Shown one piece after another: positions 18,166 to 26,680 of a DNA stretch of 64,000 nt (positions are counted from its first letter, which is position 1; the number at the start of each line of letters is the position of its first letter). Made by a program: the position numbers and the translations under genes. Location: NCBI GenBank assembly GCA_029781045.1, contig JAKOXL010000053.1:1-64000 (forward strand), in the 5' to 3' direction. The DNA comes from Bacillota bacterium. Its GTDB lineage: Bacteria > Bacillota > UBA994 > UBA5500. The notes under the pieces were generated by a model. That model worked only from the letters and a program-made list of their open reading frames with translations, searched no databases and was not told the DNA's origin.

Positions 18166-18195
18166 TTCCTACATTTGGGCGGCATAATCTATAAT
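18166..18195 (+). promoter_or_regulatory. Candidate promoter of the YitT gene
   Basis: A perfect -10 TATAAT at 18190-18195 with a weak -35 (TTCCTA, 18166-18171). It overlaps the first possible ATG of the YitT frame (18199), which argues for the GTG start at 18238. Confidence 0.45.
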
Positions 18196-18237
18196 GATAT
18201 GGACACAGGCGATAAATCTAGAGAAAGGTTTGAGAGA

Positions 18238-19098
18238 GTGAAGAAAGTAGTCGGTACCTATTTGCGCTCTTTTGTGCTTATCTTACTGGGAACCAGTCTC
18301 TCGGCTTTGGCTTACACCCAGTTGATTATTCCCAATCGCATGCTCTCCGGCGGGGTTGGCGGCTTGAGCTTATTGATCAATCGCCTTACCGGTTGGCCCA
18401 CAGGCATCTTGGTTCTATTAATTAACATTCCTATTTTGATACTGGGATATCGCAAAATAGGGGGCAAGTTTATCGGCTTAACCATAATGGCCGTTCTTAG
18501 CTTCTCCCTTTTACTGGACCTTTTCCCTACTGCCATCACGGTGAACGACCAGCTCTTAGCCGCTGTCTTCGGTGGCGCCCTCAACGGGTTAGGTTTAGCA
18601 CTTGTCCTCAAGGCTGGCGGTTCCACTGGCGGCACCGACGTGATCGGCGTGATTCTCAACCGCCGCTATTCGCTATCCATGGGCGAGGTAATGCTGGCAT
18701 TTAACGGCCTCATTGTCGCCGCCTCGGCCTTGATTTTCGACCTGACCAGCGCTCTATATACTCTGATCACCATGTTTGTCACTTCCCGGGCTGTCGATGC
18801 CCTCCAGCATACCAGAGATAGAAAGACGGCGCTTATCATAACGGAAGAGTCGGATAAGATAGCCGCAGCCATCCATGAAGAGCTGCACAGAGGGGTTACT
18901 TTCCTACAAGGTGAAGGGGCGTACCAGCACGGCCAGCGTAAAGTGATTATGTGCGTCTTAACCCGTTTTGAAATAGCCCAGCTGAAGGAAATCGTATTAA
19001 GGGAAGATCCTCAGGCCTTTATGACCATCTCGGATACCAACGAAGTGATAGGTCGCTTCCAAGGCTATAGCCCCTTCAAGAGAATAATCGGCCAGTAA
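18238..19098 (+). CDS. YitT family membrane protein (DUF161/DUF2179)
   Basis: About 286 residues. The N-terminal two thirds hold five to six membrane segments with the family pattern LIIPNRMLSGGVGGLSLLIN and a Gly-rich GGSTGGTDVIG loop; the last about 80 residues form the soluble DUF2179 domain (ALIITEESDKI...VTFLQGEGAY). Role in transport is suspected for the family but no substrate is known. GTG at 18238 is chosen because a TATAAT lies just before it; ATG at 18199 is the alternative and would add 13 residues. Confidence 0.85.
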   Translation: MKKVVGTYLRSFVLILLGTSLSALAYTQLIIPNRMLSGGVGGLSLLINRLTGWPTGILVLLINIPILILGYRKIGGKFIGLTIMAVLSFSLLLDLFPTAITVNDQLLAAVFGGALNGLGLALVLKAGGSTGGTDVIGVILNRRYSLSMGEVMLAFNGLIVAASALIFDLTSALYTLITMFVTSRAVDALQHTRDRKTALIITEESDKIAAAIHEELHRGVTFLQGEGAYQHGQRKVIMCVLTRFEIAQLKEIVLREDPQAFMTISDTNEVIGRFQGYSPFKRIIGQ

Positions 19099-19106
19099 AA
19101 GACAAG

Positions 19107-19134
19107 TTGCACCTTTGCCTCCTTTGCATATAAT
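19107..19134 (+). promoter_or_regulatory. Candidate promoter of the LysM-propeller gene
   Basis: TATAAT at 19129-19134 with TTG-starting hexamer TTGCAC at 19107-19112, spacer 16 bp. It lies upstream of the hairpin at 19176, so the hairpin would be in the leader of the next gene. Confidence 0.45.
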
Positions 19135-19175
19135 GTAGCAAGCTAGGGCGTAGGGCTCCCCCTGGCTTAGAAGCA

Positions 19176-19219
19176 GCATAGCCTCCTTGCTGCCGTTAAC
19201 CTGGTGGCTATGCCTTTTT
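19176..19219 (+). terminator. Terminator/attenuator hairpin before the LysM-propeller gene
   Basis: GCATAGCC (19176-19183) pairs with GGCTATGC (19206-19213), followed by CTTTTT. It can end the YitT transcript, but since a promoter-like element lies before it, it may also act as an attenuator of the gene starting 20 bp downstream. Confidence 0.55.
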
Positions 19220-19239
19220 GTGTAAAGGGGGTGTTTTTG

Positions 19240-20487
19240 TTGCTCATTTATACAGTACAACCCGGTGATACGGTTTTTCGTATCGCTATGCGGCTAGGTA
19301 GTACTGTAGCTCTCATCATGGCAGCAAATCGCTTGGTGAATCCGGATCAAATAGTCCCCGGACAGAAGCTGCTGGTCCCCTTACTCACTGGTACGGTTGC
19401 CCGCGTGCAACCGGGAGATTCCCTCTTTCAGATCGCACGGCGGTTCGACCTGCCGGTAGAAGTTATTGCTGCTGCCAATAACCTGTCACCACCCTATGAA
19501 ATAAGGCCAGGGCAAATACTGCAGATACCTGTGGTTTTCGTCAATACTAGTGGCTGTATGGCCTTTCAGTCTACCCGCGCCAACGGGGGTTGGGATACTT
19601 GGTTGCGCAGCCCCAACCGGGCTAACGGGTCCCGTCTAACCTTCAACTTGGGCGGACCAGCTACGGTACCCCAATGGTCACCGGATGGCAACCTTGTTGG
19701 GCTAGTCAGCCCCGGTGGTACGTTGTATGTGGTTGATGTGGCTAGTGGACAGAGCCGCATGCTCTTAGGGGGATTGAGTGAGTTCGCCAATTTCTCTTGG
19801 TCGCCCGACAGCCAAAGCATCGCTGTAGAAGTGCAGAACCAGATCATACTAGTTGATGTGACTACTGATGCTACACGATTCCTTACCAATGGCGAAGCTC
19901 CGGCCTTCCTTCCTGACGGGGCAAGCCTCGTCTTCGCCCGCAGTGCAAGCAATGGTCAACAGATTCTCACCATAAACGTGGATGGTACCGAGCAACGTTC
20001 GGTGACGACGCTCAGCGGAGCAGACCCGGTGTCTGAAATCCAGGTGGATCCCAGCGGACAGTTAATCGCTCTGATGCAAAGCGGACCCGAAAGGTCCACC
20101 ATACTGATCGTGGAACTAGCCAGCGGACGGATACTGCCAACGCCCCTCACCGCCATCAATCGAGATTTCTTCCCCCGCTGGTCGCCCGATGGGCAGACCT
20201 TAGCCTATAACTCCACTTTGGTGCAAGATACAGGCCTAACCGGGCAGATCCGTTTAGTGGACCGCCAAGGAAACCTGCTAGCGGATTTGACTGACACGGC
20301 TTGTCTAGGAGAGCGTATTGCGTGGACCCCTGATGGGCAGTATATCAGCTACCCCAACTGTCTAAGCCGCTTGCCGCAGATTACTTTGGTCGGATTACAT
20401 AGGAGCCCTGTGCAGATAACTGCTCATGGCATTAACGTGCACCCCAACTGGCGTAGCCAACCCTGCCCACTTGACAGTGCACCATAG
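19240..20487 (+). CDS. Two LysM domains fused to a TolB-like beta-propeller
   Basis: About 415 residues. Two LysM repeats open the protein almost at residue 1 (YTVQPGDTVFRIAMRLG... and RVQPGDSLFQIARRFD..., each about 45 residues), followed by about 310 residues of PD40-type repeats (WSPDGNLVG, WSPDSQSIA, WSPDGQTLA, WTPDGQYIS). There is no signal peptide or anchor. LysM binds N-acetylglucosamine polymers. TTG at 19240 (or 19237) follows AAGGGGGTG. A protein with wall-binding domains but no export signal in a sporulating bacterium suggests a spore coat/cortex protein made in the mother cell; this is inference. Confidence 0.8.
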   Translation: MLIYTVQPGDTVFRIAMRLGSTVALIMAANRLVNPDQIVPGQKLLVPLLTGTVARVQPGDSLFQIARRFDLPVEVIAAANNLSPPYEIRPGQILQIPVVFVNTSGCMAFQSTRANGGWDTWLRSPNRANGSRLTFNLGGPATVPQWSPDGNLVGLVSPGGTLYVVDVASGQSRMLLGGLSEFANFSWSPDSQSIAVEVQNQIILVDVTTDATRFLTNGEAPAFLPDGASLVFARSASNGQQILTINVDGTEQRSVTTLSGADPVSEIQVDPSGQLIALMQSGPERSTILIVELASGRILPTPLTAINRDFFPRWSPDGQTLAYNSTLVQDTGLTGQIRLVDRQGNLLADLTDTACLGERIAWTPDGQYISYPNCLSRLPQITLVGLHRSPVQITAHGINVHPNWRSQPCPLDSAP

Positions 20488-20494
20488 GAAACTC

Positions 20495-20529
20495 ACAGTC
20501 CGGCCACTTGTGGAAGTAGGCCGGACTGT
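20495..20529. terminator. Bidirectional hairpin between convergent genes
   Basis: A perfect 11-bp stem (20495-20505 with 20519-20529) between the LysM-propeller gene and the peptidoglycan-binding gene. T runs are weak on both sides. Confidence 0.65.
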
Positions 20530-20534
20530 AATAT

Positions 20535-21305
20535 CTAGTAGCCTCTTTCCAAACCTAGGCGCCAATACTCCAAGGCTGTAAAACGTCCGGTAACCGGCAG
20601 CCCCCTCTCCCGCTGCCAGACGGAGAGAGCCTGCTTAAGCTGGGTATCGAAGATGCCACTGAGTTCCACCGGGTAACCCATGGCCAACAGCAGTTCCTGT
20701 AGAGACAAAACATCTAAACCACGGTCACCTACCTGTAACTCGCGTCCACCAAAGATAGTGCGATCCCAGACAGCCAAAAAGGTATCGGCAAATACATGGC
20801 CGGTTACCCGCAAGCGGGGAAAAAGGGGCTGGCTCTCTCGCTGGAAAACCCGAACCATACGGGCCGTGCGCAAATCATAGATACCGTCGGGAACCCGCCC
20901 CAAGATCAAGGCCAGCCTTCGGTTAGCGCCCACAAGACGGTTTTGTAATACCCAGACATCGTGCCCTTCGTCACCGGGTACTAAGGGCCTAGCTCCAAAG
21001 GCATTTCCTGCGGACAAAAAACGTCCACTAAGCTGGCCGAAGATTGAATAGGAGATATCACAGATCTGCCATGGTTGCCAGAGCATTAGGTACTTGGCCA
21101 GCCGCCTAATTCCCTGTAGTACCCTGTTATTCAACACCCCGTCCTCAGGAACTGGCTCCAGATACCAACTTCCCTGCAAACTAGATACACGATTCAGCCA
21201 GCGCTGAAGCAACCAAATATCGGTACCTCTACTCATAGGTAAAGAGAGGCTCAGGCAACGGCTGCCAAAGGGATAAAAATCCAGTTCCAGGTAACGATCA
21301 TCCAC
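20535..21305 (-). CDS. Protein with three peptidoglycan-binding (PGBD_1-like) repeats
   Basis: 256 residues. Three repeats of the PG_binding_1 type are visible: a degenerate one (RGTDIWLLQRWLNRV), a second (GDEGHDVWVLQNRLVG...DGIYDLRTARMVRVFQ) and a third (GDRGLDVLSLQELLLAMG...GIFDTQLKQALSVWQRERG). No signal peptide. GTG at 21305 has AGGGAGGTG 6 bp ahead; the frame is open to 21332 without a site. It faces the LysM-propeller gene. As with that gene, wall-binding repeats without export signal point to a spore-associated protein, or to an unrecognised export route. Confidence 0.75.
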   Translation of the reverse strand: MDDRYLELDFYPFGSRCLSLSLPMSRGTDIWLLQRWLNRVSSLQGSWYLEPVPEDGVLNNRVLQGIRRLAKYLMLWQPWQICDISYSIFGQLSGRFLSAGNAFGARPLVPGDEGHDVWVLQNRLVGANRRLALILGRVPDGIYDLRTARMVRVFQRESQPLFPRLRVTGHVFADTFLAVWDRTIFGGRELQVGDRGLDVLSLQELLLAMGYPVELSGIFDTQLKQALSVWQRERGLPVTGRFTALEYWRLGLERGY

Positions 21306-21489
21306 GTCGGTCACCTCCCTGTCTAATTGCAAGGTATGCAGGGAGGAATAACCAAGTGCTTATCAGCCCCGCGGAAGCAGGAAAGCAGGAAAGGCGTAGA
21401 GAAGAAAGAGAGTAGTTGTATTGGGCAAAGCAGGAGGCAACTCTGCTAGCCTTTCACCATACTCTATGGGTAAAGGAGGAGATTTTCAG

Positions 21490-21861
21490 GTGAAACAGGT
21501 ACAGGTATGTGTGGATCTGGGAACCAAGGCAACCTTTTTTGGCCTCGGGCTCTTGGCTTCGAAAAAGATGCGACCCTACGCTAAGTATTTTATTATTGGC
21601 GGTCTAGCCCTCTCTGCTGCGCCAGTCATTGTGCAGTTGGTGGAGAAGAGCAAGCAAAAACGGGGCGAGCCGGAGCAACAGGTTGATGAAGTGATCGTAA
21701 TGGAAGACAACGGAACCTGCTGCTGCCAAGAGCAACAAGTAGACGGCGAAGAGGCCTGCTGCGAGGAGAAAGAAGAGTGCACCGAAGAGAAGGAATGCGA
21801 ATGCTGCGTAAGTGAATGCGACAGTGAGGAAGAGGAGTGCGAGACTCCATCCGGAGTGTAA
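21490..21861 (+). CDS. Small protein with one membrane-like segment and acidic Cys-rich tail
   Basis: 123 residues from GTG 21490, which has GGAGGAG 8 bp ahead (the frame is open to 21421 but without a site). Residues about 10-45 hold a hydrophobic, Gly-rich part (KATFFGLGLLASKKM...FIIGGLALSAAPVIVQLV), then a basic linker, then about 60 residues made almost only of Glu, Asp, Lys and 11 Cys, arranged as CCC, CC and single Cys separated by acidic residues. The tail looks suited to binding metal or an Fe-S/thiol cofactor, or to disulfide cross-linking. I recognise no family. Ended by a strong terminator. Confidence 0.7.
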   Translation: MKQVQVCVDLGTKATFFGLGLLASKKMRPYAKYFIIGGLALSAAPVIVQLVEKSKQKRGEPEQQVDEVIVMEDNGTCCCQEQQVDGEEACCEEKEECTEEKECECCVSECDSEEEECETPSGV

Positions 21862-21873
21862 CCAACATAACGA

Positions 21874-21907
21874 GAGGGCTATCCCCTAATGCTAAGGGAT
21901 AGCCCTC
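21874..21907. terminator. Bidirectional terminator
   Basis: A perfect 12-bp stem (21874-21885 with 21896-21907) followed by CTTCTT on the plus strand, between the Cys-rich protein gene and a convergent gene whose stop is 5 bp away. Confidence 0.8.
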
Positions 21908-21911
21908 CTTC

Positions 21912-22697
21912 TTAGTTTTCATCCCAACCCAGAAAACGAAGGCTTTGCATGGCGGCGGAATAACTGCTGACCTCCAGCACGTACCATGGGACTAGGCCAC
22001 ACTTGGAGATGGACTGGAGCAAAGCAGCAAAGTCTATTTCCCCTTCTCCTAAAGCCAAATGCTCATCCCATTGGCCTCGGTTATCGGAAAGGTGTACATA
22101 AATCAGTTTATCAGCCAGCACCTCGGGCCACCGACTTAGGGGCACCTCACTATACAGATGGGCGTGAGCCACATCAAGGCAGCTGCACAAACGGGGATTA
22201 TCAACGGCAGCCAGTAGGGATGCAATATGGTCAGGTCGAGGGTCCCACATATTCTCTAACAGAACTGTAACACTGCTAGCTTCAGTTTCCTCTAGCAAAT
22301 CACTCCAGAAGCGAGTATTAGCAGTCAGCCAGCGGGAAAGGTAGGCCGGCTCGCGGACATTGGGATTAAACTGGGTATGGAAGACTATATGACTAGCTTG
22401 CAATTGGCTGGCTATGTAAAGGGCCCGACGGTAGCGATGTAGAGTGAGCTCCCTTAGTCCAGGATCGGGACTGGCAGGGCTGAGATCAAGGAAAGGGCCA
22501 TGCAGAGTAATGGGGCCAGCCCATTGTTGACGCCAAACCACCATCTGAGCCAGCAACTGTTCCCAGTTGCCCGCCAGCAACGCTGGCCGAGCGAAGTCCA
22601 GTATTTCTAAACCAAAATGACCTTGCATGAGTAGAGCTTGGGCTTGTTCTAGTTCCGCACCTTGCAACTGTAACAAAACCTGTGGTCTGTTAGCCAT
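21912..22697 (-). CDS. Sugar phosphate isomerase/epimerase-type TIM barrel protein
   Basis: 261 residues of the xylose isomerase-like TIM barrel superfamily (AP endonuclease 2 group). Strand-end residues typical for a divalent metal site are seen in LHGPFLDL, VFHTQFNP, VLLENMWDP, SCLDVAHAH and VHLSDNRGQWDEHLALGEGEIDF. The last motif, HLSDN...EH...GEGxIDF, is highly typical. It could be an epimerase, isomerase or an endonuclease-IV-like enzyme; the substrate is unknown. Single gene, 68 bp after the next minus-strand gene. Confidence 0.82.
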   Translation of the reverse strand: MANRPQVLLQLQGAELEQAQALLMQGHFGLEILDFARPALLAGNWEQLLAQMVVWRQQWAGPITLHGPFLDLSPASPDPGLRELTLHRYRRALYIASQLQASHIVFHTQFNPNVREPAYLSRWLTANTRFWSDLLEETEASSVTVLLENMWDPRPDHIASLLAAVDNPRLCSCLDVAHAHLYSEVPLSRWPEVLADKLIYVHLSDNRGQWDEHLALGEGEIDFAALLQSISKCGLVPWYVLEVSSYSAAMQSLRFLGWDEN

Positions 22698-22765
22698 TGA
22701 GATTCTCCTTTTTACCGTAGAAAACTGGTCCTGCTCTGCTATTCGCCTCTGAGTGCTGTAATCCT

Positions 22766-23869
22766 CTAATTGGATCTAGCCAACTCGAGGATCTCCTCCA
22801 ATATCTGTTGCCGACGCCGCTCGATACCGTTAAAGTCCATCTGAGGTGTGTAGAGTGTTTCTATGTAGACATGTATTTCTTTGGCCCGTCGGATCAGGTC
22901 TATAGCCCTCGCAAACATCTCCTGATAACTGCTATGCAGGCGCTCTAGGTCACTGCTAAAGGGAGCTAGGCGGCTTTCATCCAAATAGTCTTCCGTATTC
23001 ACTATCCGATCGCCATTGCCCAAGACTAGGTCATACGGCTCACTGGCGTTACACACCGCCATCCCCAACTGAGGGATAATAACATGGTCAATACGCTTAG
23101 GATCTAAAGGACAATGATACACTTCTGTATAGTACCCTCTGAGCTGGGCAGCCTGCAGCACAGCGTTGATAATGAGACTACAGTTTACGCCGTTTGCACC
23201 ACGCACCCATACCCGTCGGTGCATTCCATCCACCAAGGTGGGCAGATGATTAACTACCCCTTCAGGCGTAATTGCGCTGGCAAACAGATGCCGCTCTCGA
23301 GGGGGGCGCCCGGTGGAGATACCATTGGGGAACAGATCTTGAGTAAGCTGCAGAGCCAATCGATTGAGGCCTGCCTTATCCAGAGCCCCAGTTTCCTCCA
23401 CGTAGGCTTCTATTTCGGCACGAATCTGCTTAGCCAGAGCTAGATAACCGTAGGCACGGCGGAAAAGGATGCTTTTGTGGTGCACCGCCTGACGCATCTC
23501 CTCCCGTTTTGTTCGCAGTACCGCATCGTTCCAATAGGCAGAAAGCTCGATGACCGACTGAATTATCCCGGGATGCTGGGGGTCAATTACATGAGGAGCA
23601 GTACCGTCCACCAGGGCAACGCCGAGGCTGGGGATGTGTACACCATCTAAGGAGTTACAATCCGATGAGCAGTGAAACTCCTCTACCTCATAGCCCCGCT
23701 CCCACATCTGTTGGCCTATGTAGCGCATGAAGCTGGATTTTCCTGTGCCCGGTCCGCCCTTAAGGACATATGTCCTGACGTTTTCGCCACTGTTGAGCTG
23801 CTCGTAGAATGAGTAGAAGCCACACCCTGTGTTACCGCCTAAGAACATTTTTCGCACCCTTTTGCTCAT
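22766..23869 (-). CDS. Two-domain P-loop ATPase of the PRK06851 type
   Basis: 367 residues. The first half has a proper Walker A GGPGTGKSS (residues 38-46) and then EFHCSSDCNSLDGVHIPSLGVALVDGTAPH. The second half repeats the same plan (VYHCPLDPKRIDHVIIPQLGMAVCNASEPY), but its Walker A position reads GANGVNCS, without the Lys, so this site is probably inactive. Thus an internal duplication with one live ATPase site. ATG 23869 with GGAGG 8 bp ahead. The family is found in Firmicutes and its role is unknown. Confidence 0.75.
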   Translation of the reverse strand: MSKRVRKMFLGGNTGCGFYSFYEQLNSGENVRTYVLKGGPGTGKSSFMRYIGQQMWERGYEVEEFHCSSDCNSLDGVHIPSLGVALVDGTAPHVIDPQHPGIIQSVIELSAYWNDAVLRTKREEMRQAVHHKSILFRRAYGYLALAKQIRAEIEAYVEETGALDKAGLNRLALQLTQDLFPNGISTGRPPRERHLFASAITPEGVVNHLPTLVDGMHRRVWVRGANGVNCSLIINAVLQAAQLRGYYTEVYHCPLDPKRIDHVIIPQLGMAVCNASEPYDLVLGNGDRIVNTEDYLDESRLAPFSSDLERLHSSYQEMFARAIDLIRRAKEIHVYIETLYTPQMDFNGIERRRQQILEEILELARSN

Positions 23870-24005
23870 TTGACCTTCCTCCAATCCAAAAGCAAATTAC
23901 TTTACATGCTATGCCCGTGAGGCCGCAAACGCCACACCCGATTTGCTAGAATGGATTTGGCAGGTTAGACTATACAATGATAACCAGCTGGGCAGGAGGA
24001 ACTAG

Positions 24006-24287
24006 ATGATAGTTGGAGTCTGTCAATTCACGCTACGTTTACATACAACCCATTCCCTCAAGGAGAAACGCTCCCTCATCAAGGGACTGTTGGCACGACT
24101 ACGCAATCAGATTAATGCAGGAGTAGCAGAACTGGACGCCCATGATATCTGGGGCAAAGCTGTGATTGGCTTGAGCACTATAAACAATAGTGAAGCGGTA
24201 ATACGGGGCATTTTCCGCGAGGCCGAAAGCCTAGTCAACAACTGCCCTGGCGTTGAAATTGTGGACATATCCGTGTCCCTACTATGA
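24006..24287 (+). CDS. DUF503 (YlxP-like) protein
   Basis: 93 residues, full length for the family, with the typical start MIVGVCQFTLRLHTTHSLKEKRS. YlxP-like proteins in Firmicutes often lie next to translation genes (infB, rbfA) and are suspected of a role in ribosome assembly; here it is instead followed by a methyltransferase gene (23 bp gap). AGGAGG lies 7 bp before the ATG. Confidence 0.88.
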   Translation: MIVGVCQFTLRLHTTHSLKEKRSLIKGLLARLRNQINAGVAELDAHDIWGKAVIGLSTINNSEAVIRGIFREAESLVNNCPGVEIVDISVSLL

Positions 24288-24310
24288 ACAAGCAATATGG
24301 GTGATTTATA

Positions 24311-25477
24311 ATGCACAAAGTCATTGAACTCATAACCGAATTACTAGGGGTTGAATCCCTGTTGGCGGCTACTCTAAGCCGCCCCCAAGACAAAAGGAAC
24401 CCTGTAACTCGGGTGCATATTCGGCCCATCGAGTTACAGGGGCAACTCCACTACCAGTTCGCCTACTATGAGGCAGAAAAGGTCAAACACCGTAACCTGA
24501 CAAAGGCTGAAAGCCGGGAAGAACTGGTGTATCTACTGAGCAAGGATTATCGCCAAGCACTGCTGTGCTCACCTGAAGCCGATTACCAGCTCTTGATTAA
24601 CCCTGGTGGCAAAGCTAAAATCCTTAAACGACCTCCAAGCAAGAAGGACGTTAACTTAAGCCACAATCGCAGCAAGAACTACATAATCCCCAACAACCAG
24701 CCGTGTCCATTCCTTGCCCGGTTAGGTGTGATGAACCAGCAGGGGCAGGTACTGCCTTCGCGCATGAACAAGTTCAAGCAGATCAATCGTTTCTTGGAAA
24801 TGGTGGAGGACGTAATAGAGTTTCTACCCCAAGAACGCAAAATCAGGGTACTTGATTTTGGCTGTGGCAAATCCTATCTTACCTTTGCCCTCTACCATTA
24901 TCTTTACGAACGCAAGGGGCTAGACGTGGAGATAATCGGCCTCGATTTAAAAGAGGACATGGTTCGTCATTGCAATCAAGTGGCTCAAGATTTGCAATGG
25001 ACACCACGGCTGGGCTTTTGGGTGGGTGACGTTAGAGACTACCAGCGTACCGAACAGGTGGATATGGTGGTCAGCCTGCATGCCTGCGACACGGCTACCG
25101 ATGTTGCCCTCGCTAAAGCCGTGGCTTGGCAGAGTCAAGTCATACTATCGGTTCCCTGTTGTCAGCACGAACTCTTCGACAAGATAGAAAACCCCCTAAT
25201 GCGCCCTCTGACCAAACATGGGATTTTGAAAGAACGTTTAGCCTCTTTGGTAACCGATGCCTTGAGGGCAAGCGCTCTGGAAATCGCGGGCTACAATGTC
25301 CAAGTACTGGAGTTCATCGCTACTGAACACACGCCCAAGAACTTGCTGATCCGAGCAGTGCGCAGCCAAAATAGAGGGTCTAGCCAGCAACTAAAGGAAG
25401 AATATCGCAACTTCCGAGACGCCTGGTCTCTAAAGGATCCATTTATAGAAACCCTCTTTGGCGATCTCTTGAGGTAG
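24311..25477 (+). CDS. SAM-dependent methyltransferase (Methyltransf_32 type)
   Basis: 388 residues. The N-terminal about 150 residues carry no motif known to me; the C-terminal part is a class I Rossmann methyltransferase with motif I VLDFGCGKSYLTFAL, acidic motif IIGLDLKED and VSLHACDTATDVALAKA plus SVPCCQHELF, characteristic of the Methyltransf_32 group, whose members act on nucleic acids or proteins. The Cys-Cys-Gln-His stretch is conserved there. It lies in a run with DUF503 upstream and the competence-like hydrolase 7 bp downstream, so probably one operon. Confidence 0.8.
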   Translation: MHKVIELITELLGVESLLAATLSRPQDKRNPVTRVHIRPIELQGQLHYQFAYYEAEKVKHRNLTKAESREELVYLLSKDYRQALLCSPEADYQLLINPGGKAKILKRPPSKKDVNLSHNRSKNYIIPNNQPCPFLARLGVMNQQGQVLPSRMNKFKQINRFLEMVEDVIEFLPQERKIRVLDFGCGKSYLTFALYHYLYERKGLDVEIIGLDLKEDMVRHCNQVAQDLQWTPRLGFWVGDVRDYQRTEQVDMVVSLHACDTATDVALAKAVAWQSQVILSVPCCQHELFDKIENPLMRPLTKHGILKERLASLVTDALRASALEIAGYNVQVLEFIATEHTPKNLLIRAVRSQNRGSSQQLKEEYRNFRDAWSLKDPFIETLFGDLLR

Positions 25478-25484
25478 TACGACT

Positions 25485-26654
25485 ATGAAATTGAAAGTTA
25501 GGATTCTATACTGCTCTCTAATACTGGTTGCTCTCTTGGTCGCCAACTCGGGTTGCCAGCCGACCATGCCGGCAGGCCCAGCCCACGACCAACTGATTGT
25601 GCATTTCATTGATGTGGGACAAGGCGACTCTATCCTCATCCAGTTTCCTACGGGGGTAAACATGCTAATCGATGCGGGCAGCGATGAGTACGCTGCAGTG
25701 GTAATAGATTATCTACAAGCCCAAGGGGTAAAGAAACTAGACTATTGCATCGGCACCCACCCCCATGAGGACCACATAGGGGCTCTTGATGATGTCATTC
25801 TGGCCTTTCCAGTGACTCATGTCTATCTCCCCAAGGTTGAGCATACAACCCGCACCTTCGAAAATCTGATAACGGCTATTAGCGAGAAGGGATTAAGAAT
25901 AAGGGAGGCTAAGGCTGGAGTCACCATTGATGTGGGGCCCCTAGTGTCAGCTCTAATAGTGGCACCCAACAGCAGCGGATACCAAGACCTGAACGATTGG
26001 AGTGTGGTGCTGAAAGTCACCTATGGAAAAACATCTGCTGTCTTCACTGGGGATGTCGATAGGGTCTCGGAACAGGAAATGGTAGAAGCAGACTTCGACC
26101 TACAGGCGGATCTGTTAAAGGTGGCCCATCATGGTAGCCGCACTTCCAGTAGCATTGAGTTTCTAGCGCTGACCCATCCTCGCTATGCCGTCATCTCGGT
26201 GGGTTCCGGTAATACCTACGGCCATCCTCATCCGGAAACCATAGGGCGACTGGTGGACCTGGGAGCCAGCATTTATCGCACAGATCTAATGGGATCAATC
26301 GTCTTCCGTAGTGATGGGCAAAGCTTTTCTTGTGATTACAACCTTGATAACACAGGGGACATAGAAATGACGGTTGATCGCAGAGCAGAAGTAGTCACTA
26401 TCAGTAATAGAGGGAAAGAAGCTGTTGATCTCAGTGGCTGGGTTCTGATCAGTGAAGTGGGCGATCAGCGTTTTATCTTCCCCTCCCCTACTATTCTACA
26501 GCCGGGGACGGAAATTCAAGTGGTGGCTGGACCTAGCGCGGAGCCAGCTCCCAACAGGCTAGTCTGGAGCAACAACTACATCTGGAACAATGACCACGAC
26601 CCAGCCTCCCTCTATACAGTACACGGTATCATGGTAAAAAGAGTTGTACGCTAG
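25485..26654 (+). CDS. Lipoprotein: ComEC-like metallo-beta-lactamase domain plus lamin-tail domain
   Basis: 389 residues. Lipobox ANSGC (Cys 24) after a hydrophobic signal. Residues about 35-270 are the ComEC/Rec2-type metallo-beta-lactamase fold: HFIDVGQGDSILI, the metal motif THPHEDHIG and LKVAHHGSRTSSS. Residues about 295-385 look like a lamin-tail (LTD) domain (VVTISNRGKEAVDLSGWVLISEVG). ComEC relatives degrade one DNA strand during uptake; a lipid-anchored hydrolase of this type may be an extracellular nuclease or phosphodiesterase. Followed 26 bp later by a DUF3006 gene, a frequent partner. Confidence 0.85.
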   Translation: MKLKVRILYCSLILVALLVANSGCQPTMPAGPAHDQLIVHFIDVGQGDSILIQFPTGVNMLIDAGSDEYAAVVIDYLQAQGVKKLDYCIGTHPHEDHIGALDDVILAFPVTHVYLPKVEHTTRTFENLITAISEKGLRIREAKAGVTIDVGPLVSALIVAPNSSGYQDLNDWSVVLKVTYGKTSAVFTGDVDRVSEQEMVEADFDLQADLLKVAHHGSRTSSSIEFLALTHPRYAVISVGSGNTYGHPHPETIGRLVDLGASIYRTDLMGSIVFRSDGQSFSCDYNLDNTGDIEMTVDRRAEVVTISNRGKEAVDLSGWVLISEVGDQRFIFPSPTILQPGTEIQVVAGPSAEPAPNRLVWSNNYIWNNDHDPASLYTVHGIMVKRVVR

Positions 26655-26680
26655 CTCAGGCCAAAAGGAGGCTATCTGCT

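Noticed and set aside
25168-25176. TTCGACA in the methyltransferase gene as a Spo0A box
   Set aside because: Inside coding sequence, explained by Phe-Asp-Lys codons.
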